DNA from: Paenibacillus aceris
Lineage (GTDB): Bacteria > Bacillota > Bacilli > Paenibacillales > NBRC-103111
Reading direction: 5' to 3'
Assembly: GCF_017874035.1 (NCBI RefSeq)
Contig: NZ_JAGGKV010000014.1
Coordinates: forward strand, 62,001-126,000
Length of the DNA stretch: 64,000 nucleotides
The position numbers and the translations under genes were made by a program. This document shows positions 9,633-18,124 of this stretch, piece by piece. Position 1 is the first letter of the stretch. Every line of letters begins with the position of its first letter. The notes under the pieces were generated by a model. It ran no database searches. It was not told the DNA's origin and saw nothing but the letters and a program-made list of their open reading frames with translations.

Positions 9633-10751
9633 TTAGCAGCCTTGGCTCCGCTCCATCTCCACGCTGGCGAGCAGAAAAGGCGCCATCCCCATCAGAACAT
9701 CCTTCACAACTTTTTCTTGCAGATAGTAGTCAAAGCTCCCGTCTCGATAAGGATTACCGCCAAGTCCAGCTCCGTGGCAAATACCGTTAACATGAACGCC
9801 GTCAGCGTCTTCCACTACTAGTCCGTTCAATATGCCTAGGTATCCTCTCAGGGCTACTTCCCTAAATTGTCCGGAAAGATATTTCAGCCGCACGCCCTTG
9901 GCAGCCGCATACACGAACATACTGCTCCCTGACGCTTCCAAATAGTTCGTTCCCTCGCCGCCTTTATCCAACACTTGATACCATAACCCTGTCTTCGGGT
10001 CCTGGACACGCTCAAGCGCATGCATCAAGCGTTCAAAAACCCCCATAATGGTCCCTCTCTGCGGATGATTTTTCGGAAAATGCTCCAGAGCATCCACGAT
10101 CGCCATCGCATACCAGCCCATCCCCCTGCTCCAAAAATGCCTCGATTTTCCTGTCGAGGCGTCGCACCACCGCTGCTCCCGGCTTTCGTCCCACCCATGA
10201 TGGAGCAAACCGGTCCGTGCATCGCGGGTATGCCGCTCTACCAGAAGCAGCTGCCTCGCTGCCTCATCGAACAGCTCCGGGGCATTGAATACGCTGGCAT
10301 ACTCTGCGATGAACGGAGTCGCCATATATAAGCCGTCCAGCCACATTTGGAACGGGTAAATCTTTTTATGCCACAATCCTCCCTCGCTCGTTCTCGGATG
10401 CCCTTTGATTTGAAGGATGAGCTGCGAAGCCGCTTGCGCATATTTCGCTTCAGACGTCTTTTTCCATAGTGAAAAAAGCGCTTTGCCTTGGTTAATTTGA
10501 TCCAAATTGTAGTCTTCCAGCGTATAGGTACGGATTGTACCATCGTCTTGCACAAACAAGTCCATATGTTTCTTTACATACTCGCTATACATATCCTCCC
10601 CCGTCAGCTCACCGACGTGAAGCAATGCCTTGAGTGTCATCCCATTGACATACATCCATCTTTGCTCAATTTCCGGATGGTAGCCTCTCTCATTGGAGCT
10701 TCTCATCATCGTTTGCGCTGTTTTGACTGACCAATGGCCTAATTCGTTCAT
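9633..10751 (-). CDS. GH105 unsaturated rhamnogalacturonyl hydrolase (YteR/YesR-like)
   Basis: Removes the unsaturated galacturonic acid left at the non-reducing end after a lyase cuts rhamnogalacturonan. The protein is 372 residues, the normal family length, without a signal peptide, and folds as an alpha/alpha six-barrel. The two catalytic aspartates are seen at Asp84 (DQINQGK) and Asp139 (MWLDGLYMA), 55 residues apart, the same spacing as Asp88/Asp143 in YteR. The motif HFWSRGMGWYAMA is also typical. It is the first gene of the enzyme operon (GH105-GH43-GH28) with GGCGGGAG before the ATG. Its presence is the best evidence that rhamnogalacturonan I is the substrate of the locus. Confidence 0.92.
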   Translation of the reverse strand: MNELGHWSVKTAQTMMRSSNERGYHPEIEQRWMYVNGMTLKALLHVGELTGEDMYSEYVKKHMDLFVQDDGTIRTYTLEDYNLDQINQGKALFSLWKKTSEAKYAQAASQLILQIKGHPRTSEGGLWHKKIYPFQMWLDGLYMATPFIAEYASVFNAPELFDEAARQLLLVERHTRDARTGLLHHGWDESREQRWCDASTGKSRHFWSRGMGWYAMAIVDALEHFPKNHPQRGTIMGVFERLMHALERVQDPKTGLWYQVLDKGGEGTNYLEASGSSMFVYAAAKGVRLKYLSGQFREVALRGYLGILNGLVVEDADGVHVNGICHGAGLGGNPYRDGSFDYYLQEKVVKDVLMGMAPFLLASVEMERSQGC

Positions 10752-11413
10752 CTTTTTCTCCCGCCTTCCTTCTCTATACCTTTCAAGTCGTCCATGACTA
10801 TTAACAATTATGCTTGAGGATGGAATGTCACACTATGCATTTGAGAAAACCTCTTTCCCTTTCAACAGAAAAAGGCTGGATAGGCTTGAATTTTCGTTTA
10901 AAAAAACTGCTGCGGCCGATTGCTTAGTTGCTTCAAGCATATTGGTTACATGCTGCATATGAAACGAGCAGTGCGATGCGGAGGCTAAAAAAAGGAAAAA
11001 AGCACAAGTTATTTGGGGGCTATAACAGGACAAACGGAAAGCACCGTCATGGAGGTGTTGGTGAAGTAACGCTGCGAGACGCAAGACTTCGGCGGTTGAA
11101 ACTTTCTCCCTGCAGGCATAAGGGAACGAGAAGCCGCTATTTGAGCCCGCTCGCTCACTTACACGTATGATGGGAAACTACAGGGTCTTATTTCCCCCAG
11201 AAGCCTGCATTTTAGCCAATGGGCAAATTAGCGGACCGTCGTTCCCTCTAAAGTGAGGCTTGCTTACCAGGCGCATTTATTCGATAATAAAATTGGATCG
11301 CTAGAACACTTTCTAAGGAGTGAATCTCATGCTGAATCCCAATACTTTCTTCCGTTAGTTGCGATGGTGTCATGGTGCAAACCATAATCTAACCCCACGC
11401 AGCGGGGAAGAAC
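10752..11413. other. 662-bp stretch without a supported gene
   Basis: Open frames exist on both strands here (10833-11084 minus, 10928-11170 plus), but their translations lack any recognisable pattern and have no convincing ribosome sites. The left part should contain the promoter of the GH105 operon, which I could not place with confidence. The right part carries repeat copy B (11213-11248) and a small hairpin CCCCACGC/GCGGGG at 11393-11406. Confidence 0.5.
11213..11248. repeat. copy B of the short dispersed intergenic repeat
   Basis: Carries the 13-mer AAATTAGCGGACC (11225-11237) identical to the copy at 38-50, followed by GTCGTTCCCT. On the minus strand it reads AGGGAACGACGGTCCGC and then TAATTTGCCC, resembling copy C at 44070-44104. 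Confidence 0.4.
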
Positions 11414-11683
11414 ATGTTCGATCAAGAAGAAATCAGAGCTTGGGAAAAAGAAATTGCGACAAAAAAGGCTTTTACTCAAAAAGAACGCTTCAAAAATCCA
11501 AGAATGGAAAAACTTAAAGAGGTTCGAAAAGGAATAAAAGCCGTTCACTATGACAAAGAAGTTAAATCTGCTCGAAAAGATCATTACAGACAATACAGAA
11601 ACAAAATGAATCAATTCGTACGATTAGAAAAATTTGATATCATTTTCAACTACAAAAGAACCAGTGGCTGGCTCACATGGTAG
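11414..11683 (+). CDS. small charged hypothetical protein
   Basis: An 89-residue protein very rich in Lys, Arg and Glu, predicted helical throughout most of its length. I do not recognise the family. It is the only long plus-strand frame here whose composition looks like real protein. GGGGAAG lies four bases before the ATG, and the frame is followed within 20 bases by a hairpin terminator at 11702-11731, both of which support a real gene. The region upstream is repeat-rich and gene-poor. It could be a remnant of a larger gene, or a nucleic-acid-binding protein given its charge; neither is shown. Confidence 0.45.
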   Translation: MFDQEEIRAWEKEIATKKAFTQKERFKNPRMEKLKEVRKGIKAVHYDKEVKSARKDHYRQYRNKMNQFVRLEKFDIIFNYKRTSGWLTW

Positions 11684-11701
11684 TTTTGAATGAAACCAAG
11701 A

Positions 11702-11731
11702 ACCCGGTGTCTAATAGACCCGGGTCCTTTT
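11702..11731. terminator. terminator shared by two convergent genes
   Basis: ACCCGGTGTCT (11702-11712) pairs with AGACCCGGGT (11716-11725) with one bulged T and a three-base loop, followed by CCTTTT on the plus strand. It lies between the small plus-strand gene and the end of the minus-strand copper-amine-oxidase-N gene. Confidence 0.6.
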
Positions 11732-11734
11732 CAT

Positions 11735-12514
11735 TTATTTAGGTACAACCAGATATTCCCTATCTCGAAGAATAGGAGAGAGATGCCAATTGCCATCTTC
11801 GTCTGCATAAACTTTTTGTTTGATTTCAATGCTTATATTCATACTTTCTTTACTCGTAGCGCTGCTGTTTATTAACTTGGGTTGATTAACCCAATAATCC
11901 AACGTGTATTCAACCATGCCCTCCTTTCCCTTTTCATCAAAAGTAATTCCTTTCACTTCATATCCATTGTTCTTTGTACCCGTGCTTCTAGTAATAGCGC
12001 TTATGAAATCATGAGCACTTTTTGACGAAGCATACCCCTTAATCAATCTGTTTATTTTCTGTTCCGGTGCTTCGTTTTTGTCCATCATCATATCAATTTG
12101 ATGTTTCTCCTGATCCCAAGTAACAGCGGCCCCCGATGCTTCTGCAACAAATCTTAGAGGGACTAGTGTAACACCATCTCTAATTTGCGGCGAGGCATCC
12201 AGAATATAAGAAATTTGATTCACAGAGGCTAGTGAACTGCCTATTGTCATATGAATTTCATTGCTTTCACGTTGAGCCGAAACTCCTTGTTTTTTCTCCT
12301 CCCAAGTAACCGAATAGCCGAGTTTTTCAAAAATAGTTCGGAACGGAACCAGCGTATTTCCATCAACTAATAGCGGATCTTGGTCAAAGGTAATCTGCTC
12401 CTCATTCAAAAAGACAGCAATAGCTGGACTGGAACTTTCCGCGTGTACGTTCGGGATGATAAAGAGCAGAAGTAAGGCCAAGATAAAGGTGGTTTTACGT
12501 GCAATAGATTTCAA
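11735..12514 (-). CDS. secreted protein with copper amine oxidase N-terminal domain
   Basis: After a signal peptide (KSIARKTTF, then a hydrophobic run ending VHA) there is one copper-amine-oxidase-N-like domain, residues about 30-145. Its two half-repeats carry the typical VDGNTLVPFRTIFEKLGYSV and GVTLVPLRFVAEASG signatures. The remaining 115 residues are unrecognised. These domains are frequent in Paenibacillus envelope proteins and are not evidence of amine oxidase activity. The frame is open to 12541, but AAAGGGAG lies eight bases before a TTG at 12514, which I take as the start. It is divergent from a second protein with the same domain, so the pair may be an old duplication. Function unknown. 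Confidence 0.75.
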   Translation of the reverse strand: MKSIARKTTFILALLLLFIIPNVHAESSSPAIAVFLNEEQITFDQDPLLVDGNTLVPFRTIFEKLGYSVTWEEKKQGVSAQRESNEIHMTIGSSLASVNQISYILDASPQIRDGVTLVPLRFVAEASGAAVTWDQEKHQIDMMMDKNEAPEQKINRLIKGYASSKSAHDFISAITRSTGTKNNGYEVKGITFDEKGKEGMVEYTLDYWVNQPKLINSSATSKESMNISIEIKQKVYADEDGNWHLSPILRDREYLVVPK

Positions 12515-12728
12515 ACGAATAAACTCCCTTTCACTGTACAAATTTCATCGAATTTCATAGGACTTCACCATCGTCATGGATATAACGGGGATAATTTCAA
12601 ATGCAGTTCATCCTCCTTGATTAATCAAGCCTATCCCCAATCCTATCATCCCCACAAATTGGAAAGCAACAAACAAGTCCTCTAATGCGTATATACATTA
12701 CCTAAGTAAATAGTAAGGAGTATGTGAT

Positions 12729-13760
12729 ATGAAGTTAAAATATAGCATTCAAACCGGAGCTGCACTTATGCTAATTCTCATGGGAGTGCTCCCTGCAGCT
12801 AACGTCCATGCTGAAGCGGACACGTCAATTCCTGTATTTCTAGATGGTCATCCATTGTCCTTTGAGACTCCTCCCGTGATCGAAAACGGCTACAGCCTCG
12901 TGCCACTGCGTGCTATTTTTGAAGCTGAGGGGGCAAAAGTTTCCTGGGACGAAACCACACGAACCGTTACTGCTTTGAAAAATGATATTGAATTTACATA
13001 CCGAGTGGGTGAAATGACCGCGTATAAGAACAAAGAACTGATTCAAATGCCTATCTCCGGCAAAATTGTGGAGGGAACTACGATGATCCCGCTTCGCTTA
13101 ATTAGTGAAACGCTGGGCAATCTCGTGAAATGGCACGACTATTCTCGGTCGATTACCATTTCCTCTGCAAAAGACTATGAAACCACGATTGAATACGGCG
13201 TAAACCTCCGTGACGCTCCGAATACGGATGCGCAAGTTCTCCGAATGATTCCGAAGAGCGAGAACGTCCATGTCATCCGAGAGATAAACCCGAGTTGGTT
13301 GGAGGCTCAGACAAAAGACGGGGCCATTGGATTCATTTCAGCAGCAACCATGTATACGGATTACTCAAATTCGGTTTTGGCAGCAAAGAAAGCGGATGAA
13401 TTGCTTGCTTTCGGAGCCAAATTCATCGGAACCCCGTACGAATTTGGTGCAGATTCGAACCAAACCAGCACGTTCGATTGCTCCTCATTCGTTCGATACG
13501 TGTTTAAGCAAGTATTGTCCGTCGATCTTCCGCGGGTCTCCTACGATCAAGCTTTAAAAGGAAAGGAAGTCGGGCTTGATGAGCTGCGCAAAGGCGATTT
13601 ACTCTTCTTCAGCGCTCGCGGACTCGATATCGGTCATGTTGCCATTTATGCAGGAGACGGCCGGATGCTCCATACGTATTCGAAAGAGCTCGGCGTTCAT
13701 TTTGAGGAATTTGATGACAAATGGAAAAAGCGTTTTGTCACTGCCAGAAGAGTATTCTAA
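12729..13760 (+). CDS. secreted NlpC/P60 endopeptidase with copper amine oxidase N-domain and SH3
   Basis: A 343-residue cell-wall enzyme. The order is: signal peptide (1-28), copper-amine-oxidase-N-like domain (about 33-150) with the VPLRAIFEAEG and IPLRLISETLG half-repeats, bacterial SH3 domain (about 155-210, starting GVNLRDAPN), then NlpC/P60 (about 222-343). The catalytic cysteine is Cys251 in FDCSSF, with His303 (IGHVAIY) and His315 (MLHTY) completing the usual set. The family cuts D-Glu-meso-diaminopimelate bonds in peptidoglycan stems. AAGGAG eight bases before the ATG supports the start. It is transcribed alone and ends at a long perfect terminator. Confidence 0.88.
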   Translation: MKLKYSIQTGAALMLILMGVLPAANVHAEADTSIPVFLDGHPLSFETPPVIENGYSLVPLRAIFEAEGAKVSWDETTRTVTALKNDIEFTYRVGEMTAYKNKELIQMPISGKIVEGTTMIPLRLISETLGNLVKWHDYSRSITISSAKDYETTIEYGVNLRDAPNTDAQVLRMIPKSENVHVIREINPSWLEAQTKDGAIGFISAATMYTDYSNSVLAAKKADELLAFGAKFIGTPYEFGADSNQTSTFDCSSFVRYVFKQVLSVDLPRVSYDQALKGKEVGLDELRKGDLLFFSARGLDIGHVAIYAGDGRMLHTYSKELGVHFEEFDDKWKKRFVTARRVF

Positions 13761-13816
13761 AGAGACGGAGCCGCCATTCCTTTTCGGGGCTCCGCAGCTC
13801 ATGAATACCTAGCAGA

Positions 13817-13860
13817 TTGAATAAAAAAAGTCGCAGAGTTCTGCGACTTTTTTTATTCAA
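13817..13860. terminator. bidirectional terminator between NlpC/P60 gene and modB
   Basis: Two perfect 21-base arms (13817-13837 and 13840-13860) with a two-base loop, GT. Both sides carry a run of seven A/T so it stops transcription from both converging genes. Its right arm ends on the base before the modB stop codon region. Confidence 0.9.
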
Positions 13861-14526
13861 CTAACTTCTTTGCCTGGTAAGAAACAGCATAAGGAAGGAA
13901 ATGATAATAATCGAGCATGTCCACGCCCAAGCCATTGTTGTATTCCCCGCATCAACAGCAACGTAAATAGCTGTCGGAATGGTCTGCGTTTTACCCGGTA
14001 TATTTCCCGCAATCATTAATGTCGCCCCGAATTCGCCAAGACCGCGTGCAAATCCTAGAATATAGGCAGAGATTAAGGAGCGGATCGTCAGCGGGAGCGT
14101 GATGTACCTGAACACCTGCCACTCGTTCGCCCCGATTGAACGCGCAGCAGCCTCCATATCCCGGTCCACGGCAGAGAAGCCTACCTTCATCGTTTGATAG
14201 ACAAGTGGGAAGGCCACCACAATCGAAGCGATCACGGCAGCCCACCAAGAGAATATGATCGGTGCTGCAAATAGCCATTCGATAAATTTCCCAAACCAGC
14301 TTCTGCGGCCCAGCATGACTAAAAGTATAAAACCTACCACGGTCGGCGGCAGTACAAGCGGGAGCATAATAGCTGTTTCAAGAATGGTCTTGCCTCTGAA
14401 CGATCTTCGCGACATCCACCAAGCAGTTCCCACGCCGAGTATAAGTACAATGAGGCTGGATAACAATGATACTTGAAGCGACAATCGGATCGGCGTCCAA
14501 AATTCATGCCAATTTATAACGGCCAT
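13861..14526 (-). CDS. modB: molybdate ABC transporter permease ModB
   Basis: Membrane channel of the molybdate importer, about 221 residues, normal for ModB, with five predicted spans. The EAA loop reads MEAAARSIGANEWQVFRYIT and the conserved FARGLGEFGATLMIAGN stretch is diagnostic for the ModB/CysTW group. The ATG at 14526 lies three bases after the modA stop, with a TTG overlapping that stop at 14532, so translation is coupled to modA. No modC ATPase gene follows: the next gene is convergent. The ATPase must be encoded elsewhere or shared. The position between modA and a terminator makes it the last gene of its transcript. Confidence 0.92.
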   Translation of the reverse strand: MAVINWHEFWTPIRLSLQVSLLSSLIVLILGVGTAWWMSRRSFRGKTILETAIMLPLVLPPTVVGFILLVMLGRRSWFGKFIEWLFAAPIIFSWWAAVIASIVVAFPLVYQTMKVGFSAVDRDMEAAARSIGANEWQVFRYITLPLTIRSLISAYILGFARGLGEFGATLMIAGNIPGKTQTIPTAIYVAVDAGNTTMAWAWTCSIIIISFLMLFLTRQRS

Positions 14527-14528
14527 AA

Positions 14529-15380
14529 TCAATTCAGAGTTGTAAATCCGTATTTAACGAAAACGTCAAGTGCTTCTTTGGACTGCAAATACGTGTAAAA
14601 ACCTTCAGCTTCTTTACTGTGCTTCGTTGCTTTTACAATTCCGATCGGATATTCCACTGGTGTATATGTTTTTGGATCAACTGCAAATGCGACTTTTACT
14701 TTTTGGGAAGTTAGTGCATCGGTTTTATAAACAAAACCAACATCCGCATTTCCTGTTTCTACATATTGAAGTACTTGTCGAACATCTTTCCCTTGAACCA
14801 TTTTGGACTGTAAGGAATCCCATAGTTTTGTGTTGGTTAACGCTTCTTTCGCATAGCTTCCCGCGGGTACGCTCTCCGGGATGCCGATCGCTACGTTCTT
14901 CACTTCGGCTTTGGACAAATCCCCAACGTTTCCGATCGGTGCTTTGGCATCAGAAGCAATGACAGCAACCAATTCGTTAGTCAATAATTTTTTCTGCTGG
15001 TTCGTATCGATAAGCTGTTTATCAACTAGTGCTTTCATATTTTTTGTTGCTGCGGAAAGGAATAAGTCCGCCGGTGCTCCTTGCTCGATCTGCTGCTGCA
15101 GCGCACCTGATGCACCGAAATTGAAATTTAGTTTGATCGTTGGATTTTTGGTTTCATACGCTTTTTGAATATCCTTAAGCGCATCCGTCATGCTAGCTGC
15201 GGCAGATACCGTTAACTCTACGGTTTCAGCAGGTTTTTGACTGGGAGCAATTGTGCTTTGTGCTTGTGTACTTGCACTGGGATTCGTTGTCGATTTCTCT
15301 GCTGTTCCGCAGGCAGCGAACACTAGCGTCATCGCTAGAACGAAAGATAAGACCATACTACTTTTAACCATTTTAAACAT
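14529..15380 (-). CDS. modA: molybdate-binding lipoprotein ModA
   Basis: Extracellular receptor for molybdate, 283 residues. A lipoprotein signal ends FAACG, followed by a Thr/Ser/Gln-rich linker to about residue 50. The binding domain has the family motifs SAAASMTDALKDI, FNFGASGALQQQIEQGAPAD and SAGTKNM-like AATKNMKALVD, with serines positioned to hold the oxyanion. A strong GGAGGGG precedes the ATG. It is transcribed from a well-formed promoter (15425-15453) separate from moeA and forms an operon with modB. Tungstate binding is also possible in this family. Confidence 0.92.
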   Translation of the reverse strand: MFKMVKSSMVLSFVLAMTLVFAACGTAEKSTTNPSASTQAQSTIAPSQKPAETVELTVSAAASMTDALKDIQKAYETKNPTIKLNFNFGASGALQQQIEQGAPADLFLSAATKNMKALVDKQLIDTNQQKKLLTNELVAVIASDAKAPIGNVGDLSKAEVKNVAIGIPESVPAGSYAKEALTNTKLWDSLQSKMVQGKDVRQVLQYVETGNADVGFVYKTDALTSQKVKVAFAVDPKTYTPVEYPIGIVKATKHSKEAEGFYTYLQSKEALDVFVKYGFTTLN

Positions 15381-15406
15381 TGGTTCCCCTCCGAAATAAT
15401 ATTTAG

Positions 15407-15418
15407 TTATATTTAGAT
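15407..15418 (-). promoter_or_regulatory. candidate operator at the modA promoter
   Basis: The 12-mer ATCTAAATATAA (minus strand) starts six bases beyond the minus-10 box, covering the likely transcription start. The identical 12-mer occurs at the same relative place in the moeA promoter. The protein that would bind is unknown; the match to a ModE site is poor. Confidence 0.45.
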
Positions 15419-15424
15419 ATAATC

Positions 15425-15453
15425 ATTATACATACGGCCTATTTTCTTGTAAA
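15425..15453 (-). promoter_or_regulatory. sigma-A promoter of modAB
   Basis: On the minus strand TTTACA (15448-15453), a 17-base spacer and a perfect TATAAT (15425-15430). Transcription should start near 15418, giving a leader of about 38 bases before the modA ATG. Confidence 0.7.
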
Positions 15454-15503
15454 CTTTGCGCTATGTATAACTAGACTTTATGATAATAGACCAGCCTGTA
15501 TAC

Positions 15504-16742
15504 TTAGATCTGAAACAATTGAACCTTATCCCCTTTTTTAGCTCCCTGCCCACCAGAAGGAATCAACGTTAAAGCATTTGTGTTTGCGAAAGCCGCTATA
15601 TTGCCGGATTTGTCATTCGTCAGCGGCATTACGTACAACGTACTGTTTCGAACTTCCGCAAAAGACCGAACATACCTGGGATAAGGGCAAGGTTTTCTCA
15701 CATCGTCAGCTAGTAAAGCTTCAACCACCTCGTTTCGAAACTTCTTTCTCCCAGACTTGAAAAGGAGCGCGGGCTTAACGAACAGCTCAAACCCAGTGAA
15801 GCAGGCCGAAGGATTACCAGACAAATGCAAACTTAACTTCTTGTTTACTACAAAGGCGGATGTCGGTGAACCAGGTCGCAATAATACTTGCGTAAACAAT
15901 GTTTGGTTGGAAATTTCCTTCATCACTTGAAGCATATAATCATACTTTCCGACGGAAACACCGCCGCATGTGAGAATGACATCTGCATCCATCAGTGCTG
16001 TCTGAATCGCGCTGTGGATCAGGAATGGATGATCGGGCACTGGATCATACCGCAGGCAATTAGCGCCGATCTCTTTCAATCTAGCTTCCAACATGAATCC
16101 ATTTGATTCATATAAGTGGTTTGGCTTTAGCAATTCTCCCGGCAGTTGCAATTCGTCGCCGATTGGGATAATCGCTACAGTCGGTTTACGATATACCCCA
16201 ACTTCATGAAGCCCGAACGAAGCTAAAATAGAAACTTCTTTGGCTGTTATGACTGTGCCTTCATCAAGAATAAGCGTTCCTTCGCGAATATCCTCTCCAA
16301 TCTCTGCGATATGCTTACCTCTTTCTGTCGGATGCGGAAAACGAACATTCGGATATTCCTCCTCAAGCGAGAGAACAGCCTCCTGCATAATGACAGTGTC
16401 ATAGATCTCAGGAACGGGAGCTCCTGTATAAATTCGTACCGCCGCTTGATTTCCTTCATGCAGCATGGAAGAACCTGCTCTTAATTCGGATGTTACAGGT
16501 AATACAACGGGTTTACGAGGAGTAGCAGAGGCAATTTTGCTGAAATGAACGGCATATCCATCCATCGCTGCTTTTCGAAAATGAGGTATTGGAAAAATGC
16601 TATAGAAATCGCGAGCCAATACTCTTCCGGTTGCACGCATTAGCGGTACATCCTCGATTATTTCCTTAGTGCAGTGTGATAACAACTGCTCGACACCCTC
16701 TTCAACAGTAACCGCTATTCGACCAGATACCGTTGTTTCCAT
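15504..16742 (-). CDS. moeA: molybdopterin molybdenumtransferase MoeA
   Basis: Inserts molybdenum into adenylylated molybdopterin, the last common step of molybdenum cofactor synthesis. The 412-residue length is normal. Recognisable stretches are the N-terminal AMDGYAV motif near residue 60, AVRIYTGAPVPE, GDELQLPGELLKPNHLYESN, GGVSVGKYDY, and LHLSGNPSAC. In most MoeA proteins the glycine motif is followed by an acidic residue, which here is Lys; its effect is unknown. AAGGGGG precedes the ATG. It lies upstream of modA on the same strand, 123 bases apart, with its own promoter sharing a 12-base motif with modA, so uptake and cofactor assembly are probably regulated together. Confidence 0.9.
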   Translation of the reverse strand: METTVSGRIAVTVEEGVEQLLSHCTKEIIEDVPLMRATGRVLARDFYSIFPIPHFRKAAMDGYAVHFSKIASATPRKPVVLPVTSELRAGSSMLHEGNQAAVRIYTGAPVPEIYDTVIMQEAVLSLEEEYPNVRFPHPTERGKHIAEIGEDIREGTLILDEGTVITAKEVSILASFGLHEVGVYRKPTVAIIPIGDELQLPGELLKPNHLYESNGFMLEARLKEIGANCLRYDPVPDHPFLIHSAIQTALMDADVILTCGGVSVGKYDYMLQVMKEISNQTLFTQVLLRPGSPTSAFVVNKKLSLHLSGNPSACFTGFELFVKPALLFKSGRKKFRNEVVEALLADDVRKPCPYPRYVRSFAEVRNSTLYVMPLTNDKSGNIAAFANTNALTLIPSGGQGAKKGDKVQLFQI

Positions 16743-16770
16743 CCTTTTCCCCCTTTCGAAAACATACCAA

Positions 16771-16795
16771 TTATATTTAGATCATACAAATTATA
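16771..16795 (-). promoter_or_regulatory. moeA promoter minus-10 box and shared operator-like motif
   Basis: A perfect TATAAT on the minus strand (16790-16795) is followed after seven bases by ATCTAAATATAA (16771-16782), the same 12-mer found after the modA minus-10 box. I see no good minus-35 box. The region upstream to about 16860 is very AT-rich. Confidence 0.45.
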
Positions 16796-16983
16796 ACCAA
16801 TATATATCGTTTTACGATTTAATTCAATATGAAATGTTATATTTCATAACACCACTTGAAGTTTTTCATTAAAATAACTCGTGATGATCATGTTATTTTT
16901 ATTTCCGCGTAATAAAATATAACACAACCATTAAGCAACATTGAGGCCTCACTCAGTCAGATGCCCAGCCCTGCAACAAAAAA

Positions 16984-17024
16984 AAAACAGCAAGCCCCTA
17001 GCTTATAGGAAGGCTTGCTGTTTT
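16984..17024 (-). terminator. terminator of asd
   Basis: AAAACAGCAAGCC (16984-16996) pairs with GGCTTGCTGTTTT (17012-17024). An inner CCTA/TAGG helix extends the stem. Ten A on the plus strand give the T run for minus-strand transcripts, 15 bases beyond the asd stop. Confidence 0.85.
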
Positions 17025-17038
17025 GTCGTTCTTTTCGT

Positions 17039-18124
17039 CTACTTTGCTTGAATGTAACCCTCTGCTTTCAGCAGTTCGGCGATTAGCACAGCACCACCGG
17101 CTGCTCCACGCAATGTATTATGAGATAATCCTACGAATTTGTAGTCGTATAAGGAGTCCTCGCGTAATCTGCCTACCGAAACGCCCATGCCGCGCTCAAT
17201 GTCGCGATCAAGCTTCGTCTGCGGTCTGTTTTCTTCTTCAAAATAAGTGATGAACTGCTTCGGAGCGCTAGGCAAACCAAGCTCCTGCGGGCGGCCTTTG
17301 AATTGCTGCCAACGAGCAAGAATCTCTTCCTTAGCAGGCTTTTTCTCGAATGATGCAAATACTGTAGCCAAATGTCCGTCTGTTACAGGTACACGGATAC
17401 ATTGCGTTGTAATTAAAGGTGCCGTAGCTTTAATAATTTCATTATTTACAATGCTGCCCCAAATGCGAAGCGGTTCCTGCTCGCTTTTTTCTTCCTCGCC
17501 GCCAATATAAGGAATGACATTGTCCAGCATATCAGGCCAATCGGTAAAGTTTTTGCCAGCTCCGGAAATCGCTTGATACGTCGATGCAACGACTTGAGTT
17601 GGTTTGAAATCAAGCAGCGCATGAAGCGCAGGCACGTAGCTCTGAATGGAACAGTTAGGCTTAACAGCAATAAAACCGGTCGAGGTTCCGAGACGTTTTC
17701 TCTGCGCAGCAATAACTTCAATATGCCCTGGATTAACTTCCGGAATAACCATGGGGATATCAGGCGTCCAGCGGTGAGCCGAGTTATTGGAAATAACAGG
17801 CGTGCCCGCTTTGGCGTAAGCTTCTTCCAGTGCTTGAATTTCATTCTTTTTCATATCAACGGCACAAAAAATAAAGTCGACCTGAGCGGCAACCTCCTCC
17901 ACTTTGGATGCGTCCTGCACAACAATATGTTTCACATCTTCAGGGATCGGGGTGGCCAACTTCCATCTGCCTTGCACGGATTCTTCATAAGTTTTACCTG
18001 CAGAACCGGCACTAGCTGCGATAGCTGTTACTTTAAACCAAGGATGCTGATCCAGCAGCTGTACAAAGCGCTGACCCACCATTCCTGTTCCTCCAACAAT
18101 ACCAACTTTTAATTTTTCTGACAT
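17039..18124 (-). CDS. asd: aspartate-semialdehyde dehydrogenase
   Basis: Reduces aspartyl phosphate to aspartate semialdehyde, the branch precursor of lysine, diaminopimelate, threonine and methionine. The protein has 361 residues. The NADP-binding loop is GIVGGTGMVGQRF at residues 8-20, the catalytic cysteine is Cys158 in KPNCSIQSY, and QAISGAGK follows. The KPNCSIQ motif and length place it in the archaeal/fungal-like subgroup rather than the common bacterial asd, which usually reads NCST or NCxT. It lies behind a T-box leader whose specifier reads lysine, so expression should rise when tRNA-Lys is uncharged. It is a single-gene transcript ended by the terminator at 16984-17024. Confidence 0.92.
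   Translation of the reverse strand: MSEKLKVGIVGGTGMVGQRFVQLLDQHPWFKVTAIAASAGSAGKTYEESVQGRWKLATPIPEDVKHIVVQDASKVEEVAAQVDFIFCAVDMKKNEIQALEEAYAKAGTPVISNNSAHRWTPDIPMVIPEVNPGHIEVIAAQRKRLGTSTGFIAVKPNCSIQSYVPALHALLDFKPTQVVASTYQAISGAGKNFTDWPDMLDNVIPYIGGEEEKSEQEPLRIWGSIVNNEIIKATAPLITTQCIRVPVTDGHLATVFASFEKKPAKEEILARWQQFKGRPQELGLPSAPKQFITYFEEENRPQTKLDRDIERGMGVSVGRLREDSLYDYKFVGLSHNTLRGAAGGAVLIAELLKAEGYIQAK

Noticed and set aside
11393-11413. CCCCACGC...GCGGGGAAGAAC, resembling a type I-E CRISPR repeat
   Set aside because: It is a single copy with no second repeat or spacer pattern nearby and no cas gene. It is better read as a small hairpin before the 11414 gene.
16800-16812. TATATATCG upstream of moeA, like a ModE half-site
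   Set aside because: No second half at the right spacing and no matching site at modA, so the shared 12-mer is the better candidate.
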